Under the pieces are notes generated by a model, which was not told where the DNA came from, ran no database searches, and saw nothing but the letters and a program-made list of their open reading frames with translations. From Macrotrachela quadricornifera (taxonomy: Eukaryota > Rotifera > Eurotatoria > Philodinida > Philodinidae), in contig JAJEKB010021117.1 of NCBI GenBank assembly GCA_022393335.1, positions 159,162 through 223,161 of the forward strand: a stretch of 64,000 nucleotides of DNA, given 5' to 3'. The first letter of the stretch is position 1. Each line of letters starts with the position of its first letter. Both the position numbers and the translations under genes were made by a program. Below, one piece after another: positions 33,243 through 44,966 of the stretch.

Positions 33243-33445
33243 ACTACTATCCATTTCAAAATAGAAGGCGAGTGATTGTAAGTTGAATAACTCGAGAATG
33301 ATAATAGCTTTTGAGGTCGAGTTTTTGGTGTTGTGTAGCCAAGACTGGGGTACGTAATGATATGTAAAAAAAATTTTTCCCGTTAATCTGAGGGGGGTTT
33401 CAGGCAAACCTTTGCAAACCAGGCATGCTAAAGATAGAAGACATG
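33243..33445 (+). repeat. Dispersed repeat, copy A
   Basis: About 200 bp that reappear in reverse orientation at 57231-57436 at roughly 90% identity by eye. Shared landmarks: ACTATCCATTTCAAAATAGA, GATTGTAAGTTGAATAACTC, GTTGTGTAGCCAAGACTGGG, CAGGCAAACCTTTGCAAACC and AGATAGAAGACATGA. No TIR or convincing frame was found; it may be the conserved part of a larger element. Confidence 0.8.
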
Positions 33446-33723
33446 ATGGATTTTTGTTTTGGACAAATTCATTGAAAGCGTAAGACTCTTCTCTACATAT
33501 CTACACAAACCGCAGCTTTCTACTCTCTAAAAAACAATCGTGTCATACTGAACCTTTTAGGGTTCTAGATCTGGGTACCATTTTAAAATCCTTTAAAGGT
33601 TCTACCATAAAATGGTTTTAGCTCCAATCTTTTATTTGTTCTTCTAAAAATGGTTCTAGCCTGGCAAAAAAGTGCATTCAACCCGTTTAATCTAATACTT
33701 TTAGTTAATTCTATATAGGCGTA

Positions 33724-34048
33724 AGCAGTCGACATGATATCCCCATTTGTTTTCTTTCTATTATCAGTTATTAACCCAACCGTATTCGAGCCAAATTATC
33801 ACCCTCATCGCTAAATTACTAAATCTAAAATATTCACTGTTAATGGAAATCTTATACGAAATTATTTAGTCCCCAAAGTTATGTTTCATTGCTCTTAAAG
33901 GACTGAACAATTTCGTATAAGACACTCATCAACAGCTAATATTTTAAATTTAGTAATTTAGCGATGAATGCGATAATTTGGCCTGAATACGGTTAGGTTA
34001 TCAGCTGACAATAGAAAGAAAGCACATTGGGGTATCTTGTCGACTGCT
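33724..34048. mobile_element. 325-bp near-palindromic MITE
   Basis: Arms of about 145 bp begin AGCAGTCGACATGATATCCC and end with the inverted GGGGTATCTTGTCGACTGCT. Matching internal blocks are TTTCTTTCTATT.TCAG, CCGTATTC.GGCCAAATTATC, CATCGCTAAATTACTAAAT and TTATACGAAATT.TT.AGTCC. Loop about 30 bp. Identity between arms about 85% by eye. Confidence 0.8.
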
Positions 34049-34680
34049 CACACTCCATATCTAATCTATTACTTCTATACTTATCCCCTTATTCTATACC
34101 TATCCCCATAAATCTATTTTTAGTCACTTACTTCGAAACTTATTCCCCTAAATCTATCTTTAATCTTTTACTTCTATACTTATCTCCCTAATCTGTTCTT
34201 GAATCCTTATTTCTATATCCATTCCCTTACTTCCATGCTTATCCTTCGAAATCTATCATTAACCCCTTACTTTTATACCTATCTCCCTAAATCTATTCTT
34301 AACTTCTTATCTCCGTGCCTATTCCCTTCTATATTTATTCCCACAAGTCTATTGTTAATCGCTTATTTCTATATTTATTTCCCTAAAACTACCCTTAACC
34401 ACTCCTATACTTATTCCCCTTAATCTGTTCTTAACTCCTTATTTTTACACCTATTCTCTTACTTCTATCCTTATCCCTTTAAATCTATCCTAAGCCTCTG
34501 ACTTCTATACCTATCCCCTTACCTCTATACTTATCCCCCAAAATCTGTTCTTAACTCCTCATGTCTATACTTACTTCTCTCAATCTATCATTAACTCCTT
34601 ATTTTTGTACTTAACCCCCTAAATCTATACTTAGCCCTTACTTCTATAAATAATTCTTAATTCTGCTTTCAAAATGTCAT
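34049..34680. repeat. Minisatellite, irregular unit of about 40 bp
   Basis: Ten or more degenerate units of the form CTTACTTCTATACTTATCCC followed by CCTAAATCTATTCTTAA. Spacing varies from about 35 to 57 bp. Frames through it are repeat translations only. Confidence 0.75.
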
Positions 34681-34739
34681 GCCTGTGCTTAAGTCCTTAT
34701 TTATCTATTCAAACACTTATTTCTGTATCTAAACTTTTA

Positions 34740-35285
34740 TATTTACAAGGTGGCCACAAAGTTATCATGCAGCCTTTGATTACGAATAACTTTGGATAGA
34801 AATCAGTTAAAAGTCTACACCTTTCACTATTGAAAAGAGGAGACCAAAGCGCATTAAATTAAATGTTACACAATTTTTTACCAAGTTTTATGAAACTTTT
34901 TTCTAGCAAGATTTTGAACAAGTCAATGTATTGCGTGTAATCATCAAAGTGAATTTTAAAAAGTTCATTTAAGTTTCTGAATAAACTGTTTCCATTATTT
35001 TCTGAGTGACTAAAGCTAAAGATGCGGACTATGAGTAGTTTTCTAGATCATTCATTAGTGATTCCAATGAATTTCTAAAAGTTAAATATTCACTTTGGCG
35101 ATTGCACATAGTACATGGATTTTCAAGTCCCTGAATAGAAAACTTATTAGAACAGTGTATAATATACGATTTGATAGACCTTCTTCATCTCTTTTCAAAA
35201 GTGAAAATTGCAGATCTATATCCCGTTTCTATCGAAAGTTATGGACACTCAAAGACGGTTCGGTAATTTTTGGATTATCTGGTAT
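34740..35285. other. Unique spacer inside the composite element
   Basis: Sequence between the two minisatellite blocks. It opens with AAGGTGGCCACAAAGTTATC and has no recognisable coding motif or repeat. Confidence 0.35.
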
Positions 35286-35289
35286 GCTT

Positions 35290-35720
35290 AACTCGTTAAT
35301 CCTACCCTTAATGCCTTATATCTATGCTTAAGCTTTTATGACTATCTTTAGCAACCTAATGCTATATCTAACCTCCTATCTCTATAAAAATACAAGTCTA
35401 GATATAGAAATAAAAGGTTAAGAATGGTATTAAAAGATTAAGAATAAAAATAAGGAATGAAGGAGACAAATAAAGGGTTATATTTTGAAACAGGTGTTTT
35501 AGAGCAGAATGACGGAACTAAGCATAGAGGTAATGGATTAAGGATACACTTAATTGGTTCGATATAAGAAGAAGGGCTAAGCATATAAGGTTAACCCTTA
35601 TTCATATATTTAACCATTTAATTCTATGTCTGACCTTCTTATTTCTTTTGCTTACCAACTTATTCTATATTTACCCTCGTACTCCTCTCTTAACGTCTTT
35701 TATATCTAATCCCTTATATT
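35290..35720. repeat. Second minisatellite block, partly inverted
   Basis: Begins with units like those at 34049-34680 (AACTCGTTAATCCTACCCTT), switches near 35395 to the complementary strand (TAGAAATAAAAGGTTAAGAA), and returns to the first orientation after about 35590. The strand switch gives hairpin potential. Confidence 0.6.
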
Positions 35721-36237
35721 TAATATAACCTGCGTTGCTATATTTGATATATTGCATCTGTCAGTAACTCGGGATGTTTGGGGCTGACATCTTATTTATA
35801 TACTTAGCTCGTTTTGTTATTTATCTAATTCTTCATTTCTATGTTAATCCTTATGTCTATATGAAATGTTACGAATCTCTATCTGTCAACAATAAATTAA
35901 CGAAAGGCACTGCGAATCTTTCTGGTGAGAAGTCTTGAGGAGTTTTCATTTGAAACCTATGAGATTAAGACAATTTTAGTGTGGCTTCGTACCATTGTGC
36001 TATAATAAAAGCGTATAGTAAAGCTCTCTGAGTTGTGCATACTTAGCGCAACATACAATTTAATTCGAAATTCAGTATTTGAAACAGATAAGCATGGGTA
36101 TTGAAGAAATCAAGGATCCAATAGCAAATTATATCAGATAATACGAATAAGTGAGCCAATCAAAAAGGTTCAAGTAAGTTGCTCTAGAACCATTCGTGTG
36201 GAGGAAGTTCTTCATACGAAAAGTGTAGTGTGAGATA

Positions 36238-36500
36238 GAACCATTTTTTATCTGTTAGGATTCTTTACAAAAATAAGTGGTGCGGGATAGAACTCTTTTC
36301 AATCTCTAGAACCATTTATTTATCTGTTACGGTTCTTTAGGGAAAAAATGGTGCAAGATAGAACTCTTTTGAATCTTTGGAACCATTTTGTACTTTTTCT
36401 GGTTTTTTACGAAAAAAATGGTGCAGGATGAAACTCTTTTGAATCTCTAGAACCATATTTTATATGTTATGGTTCTTTAAATTGTCTAAAACCTTTCGAT
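36238..36500. repeat. 71-bp tandem repeat (GAACCATTTT unit)
   Basis: GAACCATTTTTTATCTGTTA starts near 36238, 36309, 36380 and 36450, with spacings of 71, 71 and 70. Units also share GGTGCAGGATAGAACTCTTT. The same GAACC/GGTTCTA words occur near the left end at 33550-33660 in the opposite sense. Confidence 0.8.
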
Positions 36501-36663
36501 GATTTATTAATAAACGAACGAAACCTAAAATGGTTCAGAATCTTGTCTAAAACCCTTAATAGTTCTGTATAGCACGCTTTTTTTTTAGAGAGTAGGATGC
36601 AACTGACATAATCAAACAATATTTCGCTAAATTTTTTAAACAAATGAAATATGATAATTTTAT

Positions 36664-36856
36664 GCGGTATCCAAGGTACCTAAAAATTTTTTCGAAAAAG
36701 ATTTCAAAAAAACTTTCAACAAAATGTTAGAAAAGATCGAACTTGATATAAATAATAATGGCAACTATCCTCAACATTTGATAATGTAAAAACAAAAATA
36801 TCTCTGCATCTTTTTATTTTTTTTTCTAAATTGCAGAACTTTTGGTCATACCTAAG
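36664..36856 (+). pseudogene. 3' fragment of a second mariner (transposase C-terminus and right TIR)
   Basis: A frame reads AVSKVPKNFFEKDFKKTFNK and then MLEKIELDINNNGNYPQHLI, with a stop at 36787-36789. This aligns with the end of the intact transposase (AVSKVVRNIPKEEFKKTFDK, LLERMELCIKNHGDYFEHLI). The right terminal repeat AGAACTTTTGGTCATACCTAAG follows, ending at 36856 before TA. Sequence divergence shows a different mariner lineage. The 5' part is missing. Confidence 0.85.
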
Positions 36857-36962
36857 TACCTAAGTAAATATAAAAATTAAGATTTTATATTTGTCCAATG
36901 TTTCGTTTGTACTTTTTATTTCCTTGTAGAAAAACGAAGCAATCTATGTCTATAGTTATTGT

Positions 36963-37754
36963 TCAATTTTTTCTTCGAACAACAAAAGTAAGTATTTCTC
37001 GAGGATTATCAGCGTCATTTCTAGTTTTGAGAGTTGCGCTTTCCACTTGCCATTTTCCATCTGTAACTTCATCCCACATACGCGCAAAGCTCTCTGGAGA
37101 ATGACACATTGCTTTGTTGCCAGCAGGTCCTGCACGCCTCGAGCGTTCCACCGCTACTGACGCACCCACTTGTCGTCCAGCGATAGCTCGTTTGGAGAAA
37201 CGAGCGAGCCGACGACATACTTCTTTTTGTGTCTTTTCATCAAAAAGATGAATGAAAGAACTAGCATAAAGATAATCAGCTGGCTCAATTGTTGATAAAA
37301 ATTCATCATCAAATATATCACCTGAACTGAACACTTTCTTCTGTTTCATCAATTCTCCATCACGAAATAATTCATAACCTTGTTCAATAAAAAATGGATC
37401 TAGTTCATAACCACGTATTTTATCGACAGGCACGCCATCATAAATAAGTTGTCGTACATCTTGACCAAGACAACATCCAAAATCAATTACTGTTGCACCT
37501 TCATTCTTGCATTTTTCAAGAATTTCTTTATAAATAGGGCTTAATTGAATAGAAAAATCAAGAAAAGACCAGCGACCAAGACATGGATAGTTATAATTGT
37601 TCCATGCACGCTCGCGTACGGTAATTAAATGATTGCGCAACGTGGAAGATGGAATGGAAGCATAATTAGTGAAAAAAGTTTCAATAATGGGATTGATTGG
37701 CGGTTCGTCCAGATAGGATGAGGTGGGTTCATCAAGAGGTTTGTCGATAGACAT
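36963..37754 (-). CDS. Class I SAM-dependent methyltransferase, fungal-type, putatively horizontally acquired
   Basis: A single intronless frame of 263 residues from ATG 37754; an upstream TTG is not used because the ATG precedes a good MSIDKPLDEP start. The Rossmann core shows motif I as ATVIDFGCCLGQDVRQLI, the acidic end of strand 2 in KIRGYELDPFFIEQGYELF, and a DDEF..TIEPADYLYASSFIHLF segment near motif IV. The N-terminal part (SSTLRNHLITVRERAWNNYN, YPCLGRWSFLDFS) resembles methyltransferases of fungal secondary-metabolite clusters. The substrate is unknown. The C-terminal third is clearly GC-richer (GRQVGASVAVERSRRAGPAG, DADNPREIL) than the AT-rich neighbours. Lack of introns, fungal character and composition together suggest horizontal acquisition, common in bdelloids; this is inference. 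Methyltransferase call firm. Confidence 0.85.
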   Translation of the reverse strand: MSIDKPLDEPTSSYLDEPPINPIIETFFTNYASIPSSTLRNHLITVRERAWNNYNYPCLGRWSFLDFSIQLSPIYKEILEKCKNEGATVIDFGCCLGQDVRQLIYDGVPVDKIRGYELDPFFIEQGYELFRDGELMKQKKVFSSGDIFDDEFLSTIEPADYLYASSFIHLFDEKTQKEVCRRLARFSKRAIAGRQVGASVAVERSRRAGPAGNKAMCHSPESFARMWDEVTDGKWQVESATLKTRNDADNPREILTFVVRRKN

Positions 37755-38691
37755 GTTACTATAATATTCTCCAAGCAATATCTACGTTTTTAAAAAAATA
37801 ATTGTGGTGTGAAAATTACACTCACTCGTACTGTTTCTTATCAACTAATGTTTCAAACAAACAAATGACACTTGAATAAATAAGCACACCGTACAAAAAA
37901 CACAACTTCAGTACTTTCGAGTACGGTGAATTATCGTTCTTCGTTTGCACTCCATCTTATTTAGAAGCACTAAAGTTACGCTTTTTTTCTCTTTTGCTTT
38001 ACCTATACAAAAAAAGGAGGGTAAAACGAAAAAAAAACCCAGGTGATGTAAATACAAAGACATTTGATAAACAAAACAATTCTGAATCACACATCGTTCC
38101 TAAAATCTTGAATATCTCCATTTCAGTTGATATAAATATGAAACCAAATAAAAATGTTAGAGAAAGAATAATTGAAACAAAAAATAAGATATCGAGTATA
38201 ACGAAATAGATATTTTCTACGATAAAAATCCGCAAAATCTGAATAAAAATGTTATTTGTCGAAAGAGTACTGCTCTATGAGCTCAAATTGCTTTTCTTGC
38301 TTCCATAGTTTGCTTTTACATACAATGCCCATTTCGACAAAAATGTAAATTTGATATGTTTTTACCCTCTCGTCGTAATGATGAAAACTGCAGCTCACTA
38401 TCTTATTCCTATCAAAAGTTACTCAAAAAAAGTAGTCGCGCACCTTTCTATTCTAAAATAGGGATCAGTGCAGGATTTTGCGCCGACAAAAAATGTAGTT
38501 GAGTTTTATTTAAACTTCTCAATAAGACGTGTACTGTGTGACAGCTAACAACATATTAAGAATAAAATAACGCTTTATTTCATCAACGGTTTTATACATT
38601 CTAAGATAAGGAAGATAATAAAATGGGCCACGATATTTAAATAAGTTATATAGAAAATAGAAAGAAAGTTGCTTTCTCACTTTAAAAATAC
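37755..38691. other. Intergenic region upstream of two divergent genes
   Basis: About 0.94 kb between the methyltransferase (minus) and the secreted-protein gene (plus). Overlapping frames around 37908-38235 on both strands are low-complexity shadows. No element recognised. Confidence 0.4.
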
Positions 38692-40043
38692 ATGGCTAGT
38701 ATTACATTTATCTATATTTCTTTCCTAATATTATTTCCTATAACAGTTCAACATCAATGTGTTCACTATTGTGTTATGTATCTAACATTTAGTGAAGTAT
38801 TCGATACACTTCCATCTACATGTAACGAAATATATGAGAATACTGAATGTTATTCCGAAATAAGTTTTGATTATGCATCAAAATTAATTCAAATTAAATT
38901 TGGTGAAAGAAGTGTGGACAGTAACATTACTACATCAGACGATTATTACATATCACAAGAGACAGAAATGTGGCATGAAACATATAATGTTCAATGGACA
39001 GTATTAAAACATAAATGTTATCACGGTAATTTGTGTGATTTTGAATATGCCAAAATGAAAGTATTTCAAATGCGTAAATTAACAATGAATTTTGATCAGT
39101 TTCAACAGAAATTATCATCTGCTTTGTTCATAATAGATTCAGGTATAGACAAGAATTTAAAGAAGAACGTAATTAGAATTGAATACTTTCATCATTAATT
39201 CAAAATTAGTCTCATCGAGCTGAAAATCTTTTAGTAATAACTTGCATCAAATCGGGATGTGTATTTTTCTTACTAGTTCGAATTTTTTTAAGAAAAAACG
39301 AATACGCATCTTAATTCGATTGAAATTGATTTCAAGAAAAAACAATCAAATTTTGTTAAAATTTTCTGTTCTGATAGTGACAATATTCATTCTGTTTTCT
39401 AATTTATACATTTTGGAGCGCAAAAGGAGTGTATTGAACTTAAAAAACATAGCAAGCTATAAAAGAGCTAATCAAAGTTGAACAATTAGATTAAGTATTG
39501 TTAGCGAATTAATTAATATAGTTGATATACTACACAACACTATGTGTGAATGAGAGATATGATCAATTTAATCAATTAAAAAGTTTTCTTCATTCGATAT
39601 TTTATTCTCTATTAAATATTTTTCCTTCAGATATAAATGTTATTCGTTGTTTATCAACAAATGGTCAAATTGTTCCATGCAATGATAATATTAAGTCGTG
39701 TAGTTTAAGCATTGATAATATTTATAAAAATAAAACACATCAAGGTTGTTCGTCACAAATTGATGATCAATCACGAAAACAGTTAGGAATCATAGAAGAA
39801 ACATCCTATTATCTTAACGGTACAGTGGATATACGACAAAATTCAGTAGAATATGTTTGTACTCATGATTTATGCAATGGACAAAGCGCATATAAAAACG
39901 TTATTCAGCTGCTAGTTGAATATAATTTAATCCGTAATGATACATCGACAAATCCATCTTTTTCGGCATCAAACATAAAGAGATCAATGTATAAAATCTT
40001 TTTGTTTATACCATTTCTTTTCCATTTCATCTTTTATCAATAA
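38692..40043 (+). CDS. Secreted or GPI-anchored Cys-rich protein, unknown family
   Basis: Proposed exons 38692-39142 and 39631-40043 join in phase (g|at) to give 287 residues. The N-terminus is a signal peptide (MASITFIYISFLILFPITVQ) with the mature chain starting near HQCVHYC. The first domain contains CNEIYENTECYSE and HKCYHGNLCDFEYAKMK. The second has CLSTNGQIVPCNDNIKSC, HQGCSSQ and VCTHDLCNG, with the DLCN ending reminiscent of Ly6/three-finger-type domains. The C-terminus is hydrophobic (YKIFLFIPFLFHFIF), consistent with a GPI signal or membrane anchor. Several N-glycosylation sites (NIT, NKT, NGT, NDT) are present. The 488-bp intron is assumed; the two parts could instead be separate genes. 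Extracellular, function unknown. Confidence 0.6.
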
Positions 40044-42506
40044 ATTCATCATCGGAAAATTCATAAGCATTTACAGCTGTTTAATTAGTGCTACTATAAG
40101 TAATATAGGTATGCACAGAGAAGCACAAAAAAATTGTGAAATGCCACGTTGGTAAATAAAACATGATGAGCAAAGAAAAGAAATAAAAATCCAAGTCATT
40201 GAATAAACAATGATTAATACCTTTCGCGCATATGTTTAACTCATTTCATTTGGAAAAGGTGATTTAGGTGATCATTTTTACTTTTATGAAATGTATTCCA
40301 ATATAATATATTATTGTAAGAGAAGGAACTACCTAAATCTAATTTTTCAATTTGTTCATCTTTTCTTTATATGTTTTCACACACTCTTATAATGACTTTC
40401 GTTTGTTATTTTAAAAGAGCATTTTTCTAAGGACCAAGGACGGTACATTATACGCGGTACAAGAAAAATTTTTATTTTTTAATTTTTTATATGCATCCAA
40501 AAGGCCATCATTTCAAACTAATAAACCCAAATTTTCAGCTCATTTGGTGGTACTATAGAAAAGTTAGTCTGGATCGATTTTCCAGTGATGAACACTTATG
40601 ATGGAAAAAATGACCCTACAGATGTTCATTGAAACAACTCTACAATAGATCACATCTGTTTATTCAGGTGCTAGGGTCGAAAGAGGGTGAAAAACGACCC
40701 AGTGTCACACTCTAGATTTGACAGTATATTGCCTATCGTTTTCTTATATAAAACGGGACCAAGCTAATTTTTTGATATATGATGTAACTTTTGATGGTCT
40801 ATTAAATGTTAGAAAAAGATTTGAAAAAAAAATTGTACCTTCGATACGATATGAGGCTTACACTCGTCGAAAACCAAGTGACCCATCCTCATAAACATGG
40901 TTCTGGCATTCTTATGTGTCTTCTATTGTTTCACGAAATAGTAGTCCATCTCACATAGTATGACCAAGGCAAGGTTCAATAATATAATCGATGAATCAGA
41001 TAACACGGTTGTAGTTTCAATCAATTATTTCGTTTTATTAAACATAGAAAATAAAAAATGTCTTTTCTATGAAAATTTCTGAAATTCTCTTTGTCTGAGT
41101 TATATTTTTCATGTTGAACACAATAATATTTGTTGGTAGAAGACGAATTTGTTTTATCTTGTTTAATCTATTTCTAATTGTTTTATGAAAATTGTCAAAC
41201 TTTTCATGATAGATCTTATAGGAGATTTTTTTCTAAATAAAACATATTGAACGATAAAAAAAATTTGTCTTGTGTTGAAAAAAGAGAACATTGAAATCTA
41301 AATAGTTAAAAATTTTTTTTATTTTTAATAATCAAATAGATTTTAATATTAAAAATGTGTATATGTAAAATTAAAATACAAAGTTTAATTTTCATAAGTT
41401 TGACGTTTATTTTTATATAAAATAATTAATATTGATTTTCATTATGAAATTGAAAATATTTTTAACAAAAAATCTTCTTATATCAACATATAATATATGT
41501 ATTCGATAAAATCTAATCAATATAATATAGAATAAATAATAAATGAAATATCTTTGAATTATTCATTTGAAAGTATTCGTAATGAATAGAGGCGTATCGA
41601 CTCACCTATAGCAGGGAAGCGCATACATTTGAAGAGAAAAAGAAAGCTGCATTTTCTCCATGGGCTATACCCCCCGCTAGATTTTTTTCCTTTTAATTAT
41701 TTTTTTGTAGGGACTGATGTGAGGATACAAGATCACGAAACCAGAACGTGGACTTTTTTAGTCTTAGAAAAAAACCAATACTTTAACAAATAGGTCATAT
41801 TCAACAAAATATTGACCCTTGTAGTATATCACACCCTCACCCTCACCTATAGTTGCATGAATAACTGTCAAAATTCTCCTATATATACAACCAAAAATTC
41901 TCTACAAAATAAAATTGAAACCACCTTTTCCAATTACTTTACTGGCAAGAATCGACTATCATAAAAAAAAAATGTTTTTTTGACCCCTATTTCATAGTGT
42001 CTTATAAACATTGTTCAACCTATAACTTTACAATGACTCTGAGTTAAAAGGTGAAATTTTTACCAGCAATGTAGTTTCATATACTCTATTAAACAATTTA
42101 AAAAAAAAATCGAAAAAAGATTATGTTTGCTGATTTAGTAATTCTAACTTTCATAAGAACATTATAGAGCAAAATGAGTAGAGCTCTGGAAACTTTTTAT
42201 TTTTTGTCCATTTAAGTGGACCAAGAAAGCCGATATTTTCTAGGCAATTCAATTTGAGTATGTGCAACTGAGGACCACTTTCAACGCATATATTCGATTA
42301 AATTTTACAGTGTTCTTTTTTATTGTTGTTCAGGGCTTTAAACTTTTTGATATGAGAACGTAAAATATTCTTTTTCAATTTATATCAATAAACAAATGAT
42401 CAATTTTTTAAATTATACTTTCAAAAAAAAATATCGAAATATAGCTATAACACACACTATACAACAATTTAAAATGCATTAAAAATATACATAGCTTCAT
42501 TAATGA
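40044..42506. other. Long non-coding stretch with degenerate repeats
   Basis: About 2.5 kb without a gene. A polyadenylation-type region follows the previous gene. The region 40430-40900 looks like an old repeat. A G/C-richer patch at 41590-41870 ends in ACACCCTCACCCTCACCTAT, a short telomere-like C-rich tract. No TIR pair was identified. Confidence 0.4.
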
Positions 42507-44581
42507 TCAGTAATATTCTTCCTGAATTTGACCAATACAACTGGAATGATATAATTCATTACAAACAGAACACTTGATCATCCATTCATCTTCATGATAA
42601 GGTTCATTACAAACACAATATGTTTGATTAGCTGCTGTCCATTTTTTGTAAATTTTACAATCCATAATATTATTATACAACGTTTGATAATGTGATGAAA
42701 CTTGTTCAATTTTTATAGTATTATGATAATTCGTGGGGTTTTTTGTTAACACTAATCGAGGTAACTGTTTATGTACTGATTGAATTAACATTAAGATGCA
42801 TAATCTATGTCCACAAGGATTGGTTGTTCGTGCACCACTTTTACAGGAACAAAAAAATTTGGTGTCTAGTGGTTTCTGCGGATAAAAATTTAATATTAAA
42901 GAATGTTTTGTACGTGAAGCAAATCTAGAAACAGTTTCAACTACTTTAATACAATTTTCAACATGTTCATGTTCATAAATTTTTATATGGTTGATTGAAT
43001 TGACAAAATACCGTTTTGATAATTTCATACTATAATAACCAGTTGAAATACATTCCACGTTCGATAATGTATATTTTGGTAAGTACTTTGTATTTTTTAT
43101 AAAATCAATAATCTTCTTTCGATTTCTTGCAACTAATTTCCATAGATGACTTTGAGTTTTATTCATTAATGCTTTTAATTCATTTTCAGAATCATTAATA
43201 TATTGCACTATCGTGCTTATATATTTATTTTTATTCAATGGATCTCTATACAAAGGCCCATCAAACTTGTTAATAGTAGATATTAATATAGAAACTATTT
43301 TCTGTAATTTAGATACATACTGATGTACTATTCTATTTTGTAACAGTTTCCATTTCTTTAAACGACCAATCGCTCGTTCAACAACATTTCGATGAACTAT
43401 AATATAGGAAGAATTTCAAGATAAAATAGATATTCGCTTAGACGAAACTTACATGTTACTAATATTGATTTATTAGCTTGTTTAGTTGATAATTGAGTTT
43501 TGGTTTTAGGTATAGATTGTGGTAATTTTATTTGGTAATGGTGTTTTTTCATCCTTGTATATCCTCTATCCAGTATTAAAATATCATTATCTTTCAGAAC
43601 TTTTCTAAAAAATAATGTTTGAGTCATATTATTATGATAAATATTAACTTCATTATCAACATTGCCAAATAAATAATTTTTATTTGTTAATGAATTAATA
43701 ATGGTTTCTTCATTATTATGACCAGTAGCACCATAACAACCTTGTATTCCTACAAATGTGCCATCTAAAGTTGTCATACAGTGGAATTTCACACAGTTTC
43801 GTAACGTTTGTGAAGACCATATCAATTTTTGTAATGCAAAGTCTCCAGCTTTTTCAATATATATTGGAAAACCATTCATACAAACTGCCACTTCGTTAGA
43901 ATCGATTTGCAATAATTCTTTTGCAAATTGTGGAGTATGTTGATTGATTTTTTTTCTATTTCATGAATTGACACCTAATTCATCGTTCACCAAACTATTA
44001 TATAGATCTTCAGTACATTCATTAAAACATCGAGAAACTACTTGATGAGACATGCCAAATATTGTACCAAGAAGAGTATCACTGTTATCGGTATTGCATT
44101 TTGTATAAAATAAAAAAATATTTTGTTCACTTAAATTGTACTGTGTAGCTAACTGTTGGATTTGTTATTTAGTTAACCCACTAAATGATTGGCATTATTC
44201 ATCACCTAATTCTTCATAGCGTATACCTTGAACATCTGGATTCAACTGACTTTTGTAATCCGTTGCTACATATGATAAAGCTTCATGATATGTTGATAAT
44301 TGCTCATTTGTTATTGGCTTTGTTGGAATAACTAATTCTGTTAAATCAGTAACATCACATGAATGACATATGTAATTATGTTTAGAATTAATTAGTATTC
44401 TATTATTTGCAAATATGTACTTTATTTTGTGTGGAGAAAGCAGTTTTCCTACAACTGATAATGAATCATTAGTTCTTCTTTTTTTGAAAATACGATTATG
44501 TATAAATCGGTGACAGGATATACATTGTGTTCTTGTCGATCCTATAATTGCTGATGGAAGAAGTATTTCTTTAAACGTCAT
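42507..44581 (-). pseudogene. DDE_Tnp_4 (Harbinger/ISL2EU-like) transposase with SWIM-like and PHD fingers, broken by three stops
   Basis: On the minus strand, segment 44581-43453 and, after a 56-bp intron, 43396-42507. The start MTFKEILLPSAIIGSTR leads into a CxxC zinc pair (QCISCHRFIH, NYICHSCD). The DDE_Tnp_4-like core follows: AVCMNGFPIYIEK, FHCMTTLDGTFVGIQGCYG, NDILILDRGY with the central Asp, and RNVVERAIGRLKKWKLL with the catalytic Glu. The C-terminal half adds a SWIM-like finger (FFCSCKSGARTTNPCGHRLC) and a PHD finger (YCVCNEPYHEDEWMIKCSVC, then NELYHSSC). Nonsense codons interrupt the first half after ELGDE, after SFSGLTK and after ELGVNS. It cannot be made as one protein. Element ends were not found. 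Subfamily is inferred. Confidence 0.8.
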
Positions 44582-44966
44582 ATTTTTACGTTGTTTTAGC
44601 AGCTTTCTAAATTAAATGTACTAAAATACAAATATAATATAGAAGATACCACTTATAATATCCGTAACGATTCGATTATAAAGCTGGTTGCTTGAATATT
44701 TCAACAAGTTTCGTGTACAAGTTATTTTCTGAGAATTGTCTAGGGTAAGTCCATAATAGCTATATTAGATATCGAAGTATTGAAACATCTTGATAGTGAT
44801 AACTATTCACTTTGATTAACTCTATGCGATGAATAGAAGTTTAAATAGTTTCTCATACTATTATACGTTATGTTTAGAAATGATGTAAGCTAAAAATCGA
44901 CTGCCGTGCCCCAGTCCCTTAACTATCTCATCTTACTTTTTTGGATATTTCTAAAAAAGCCATACA
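44582..44966. other. Flank of the transposase pseudogene
   Basis: Presumably the 5' region of the ISL2EU-like element plus host DNA; no inverted end recognised. Confidence 0.35.

Larger units (their letters stand above)
33520..36597. mobile_element. Composite 3.1-kb TIR element rich in palindromes and minisatellites
   Basis: The left end (CTACTCTCTAAAAAACAATC, then GTGTCATACTGAACC) and the right end (reverse complement of CTACTCTCTAAAAAAAAAGC, then GTGCTATACAGAACT) form about 50-bp imperfect inverted repeats. Inside are a 325-bp near-palindrome, two blocks of a CTTATTTCTATACCTATCCC-type minisatellite, with the later block partly inverted, and a 71-bp minisatellite next to the right end. No transposase was recognised, so it is presumably non-autonomous. 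Confidence 0.6.

Noticed and set aside
33186..33407. Protein shared between the two dispersed repeat copies
   Set aside because: The matching peptide around QSWLHNT spans only part of the repeat; length differences in T runs break the frame elsewhere, so DNA similarity explains it.
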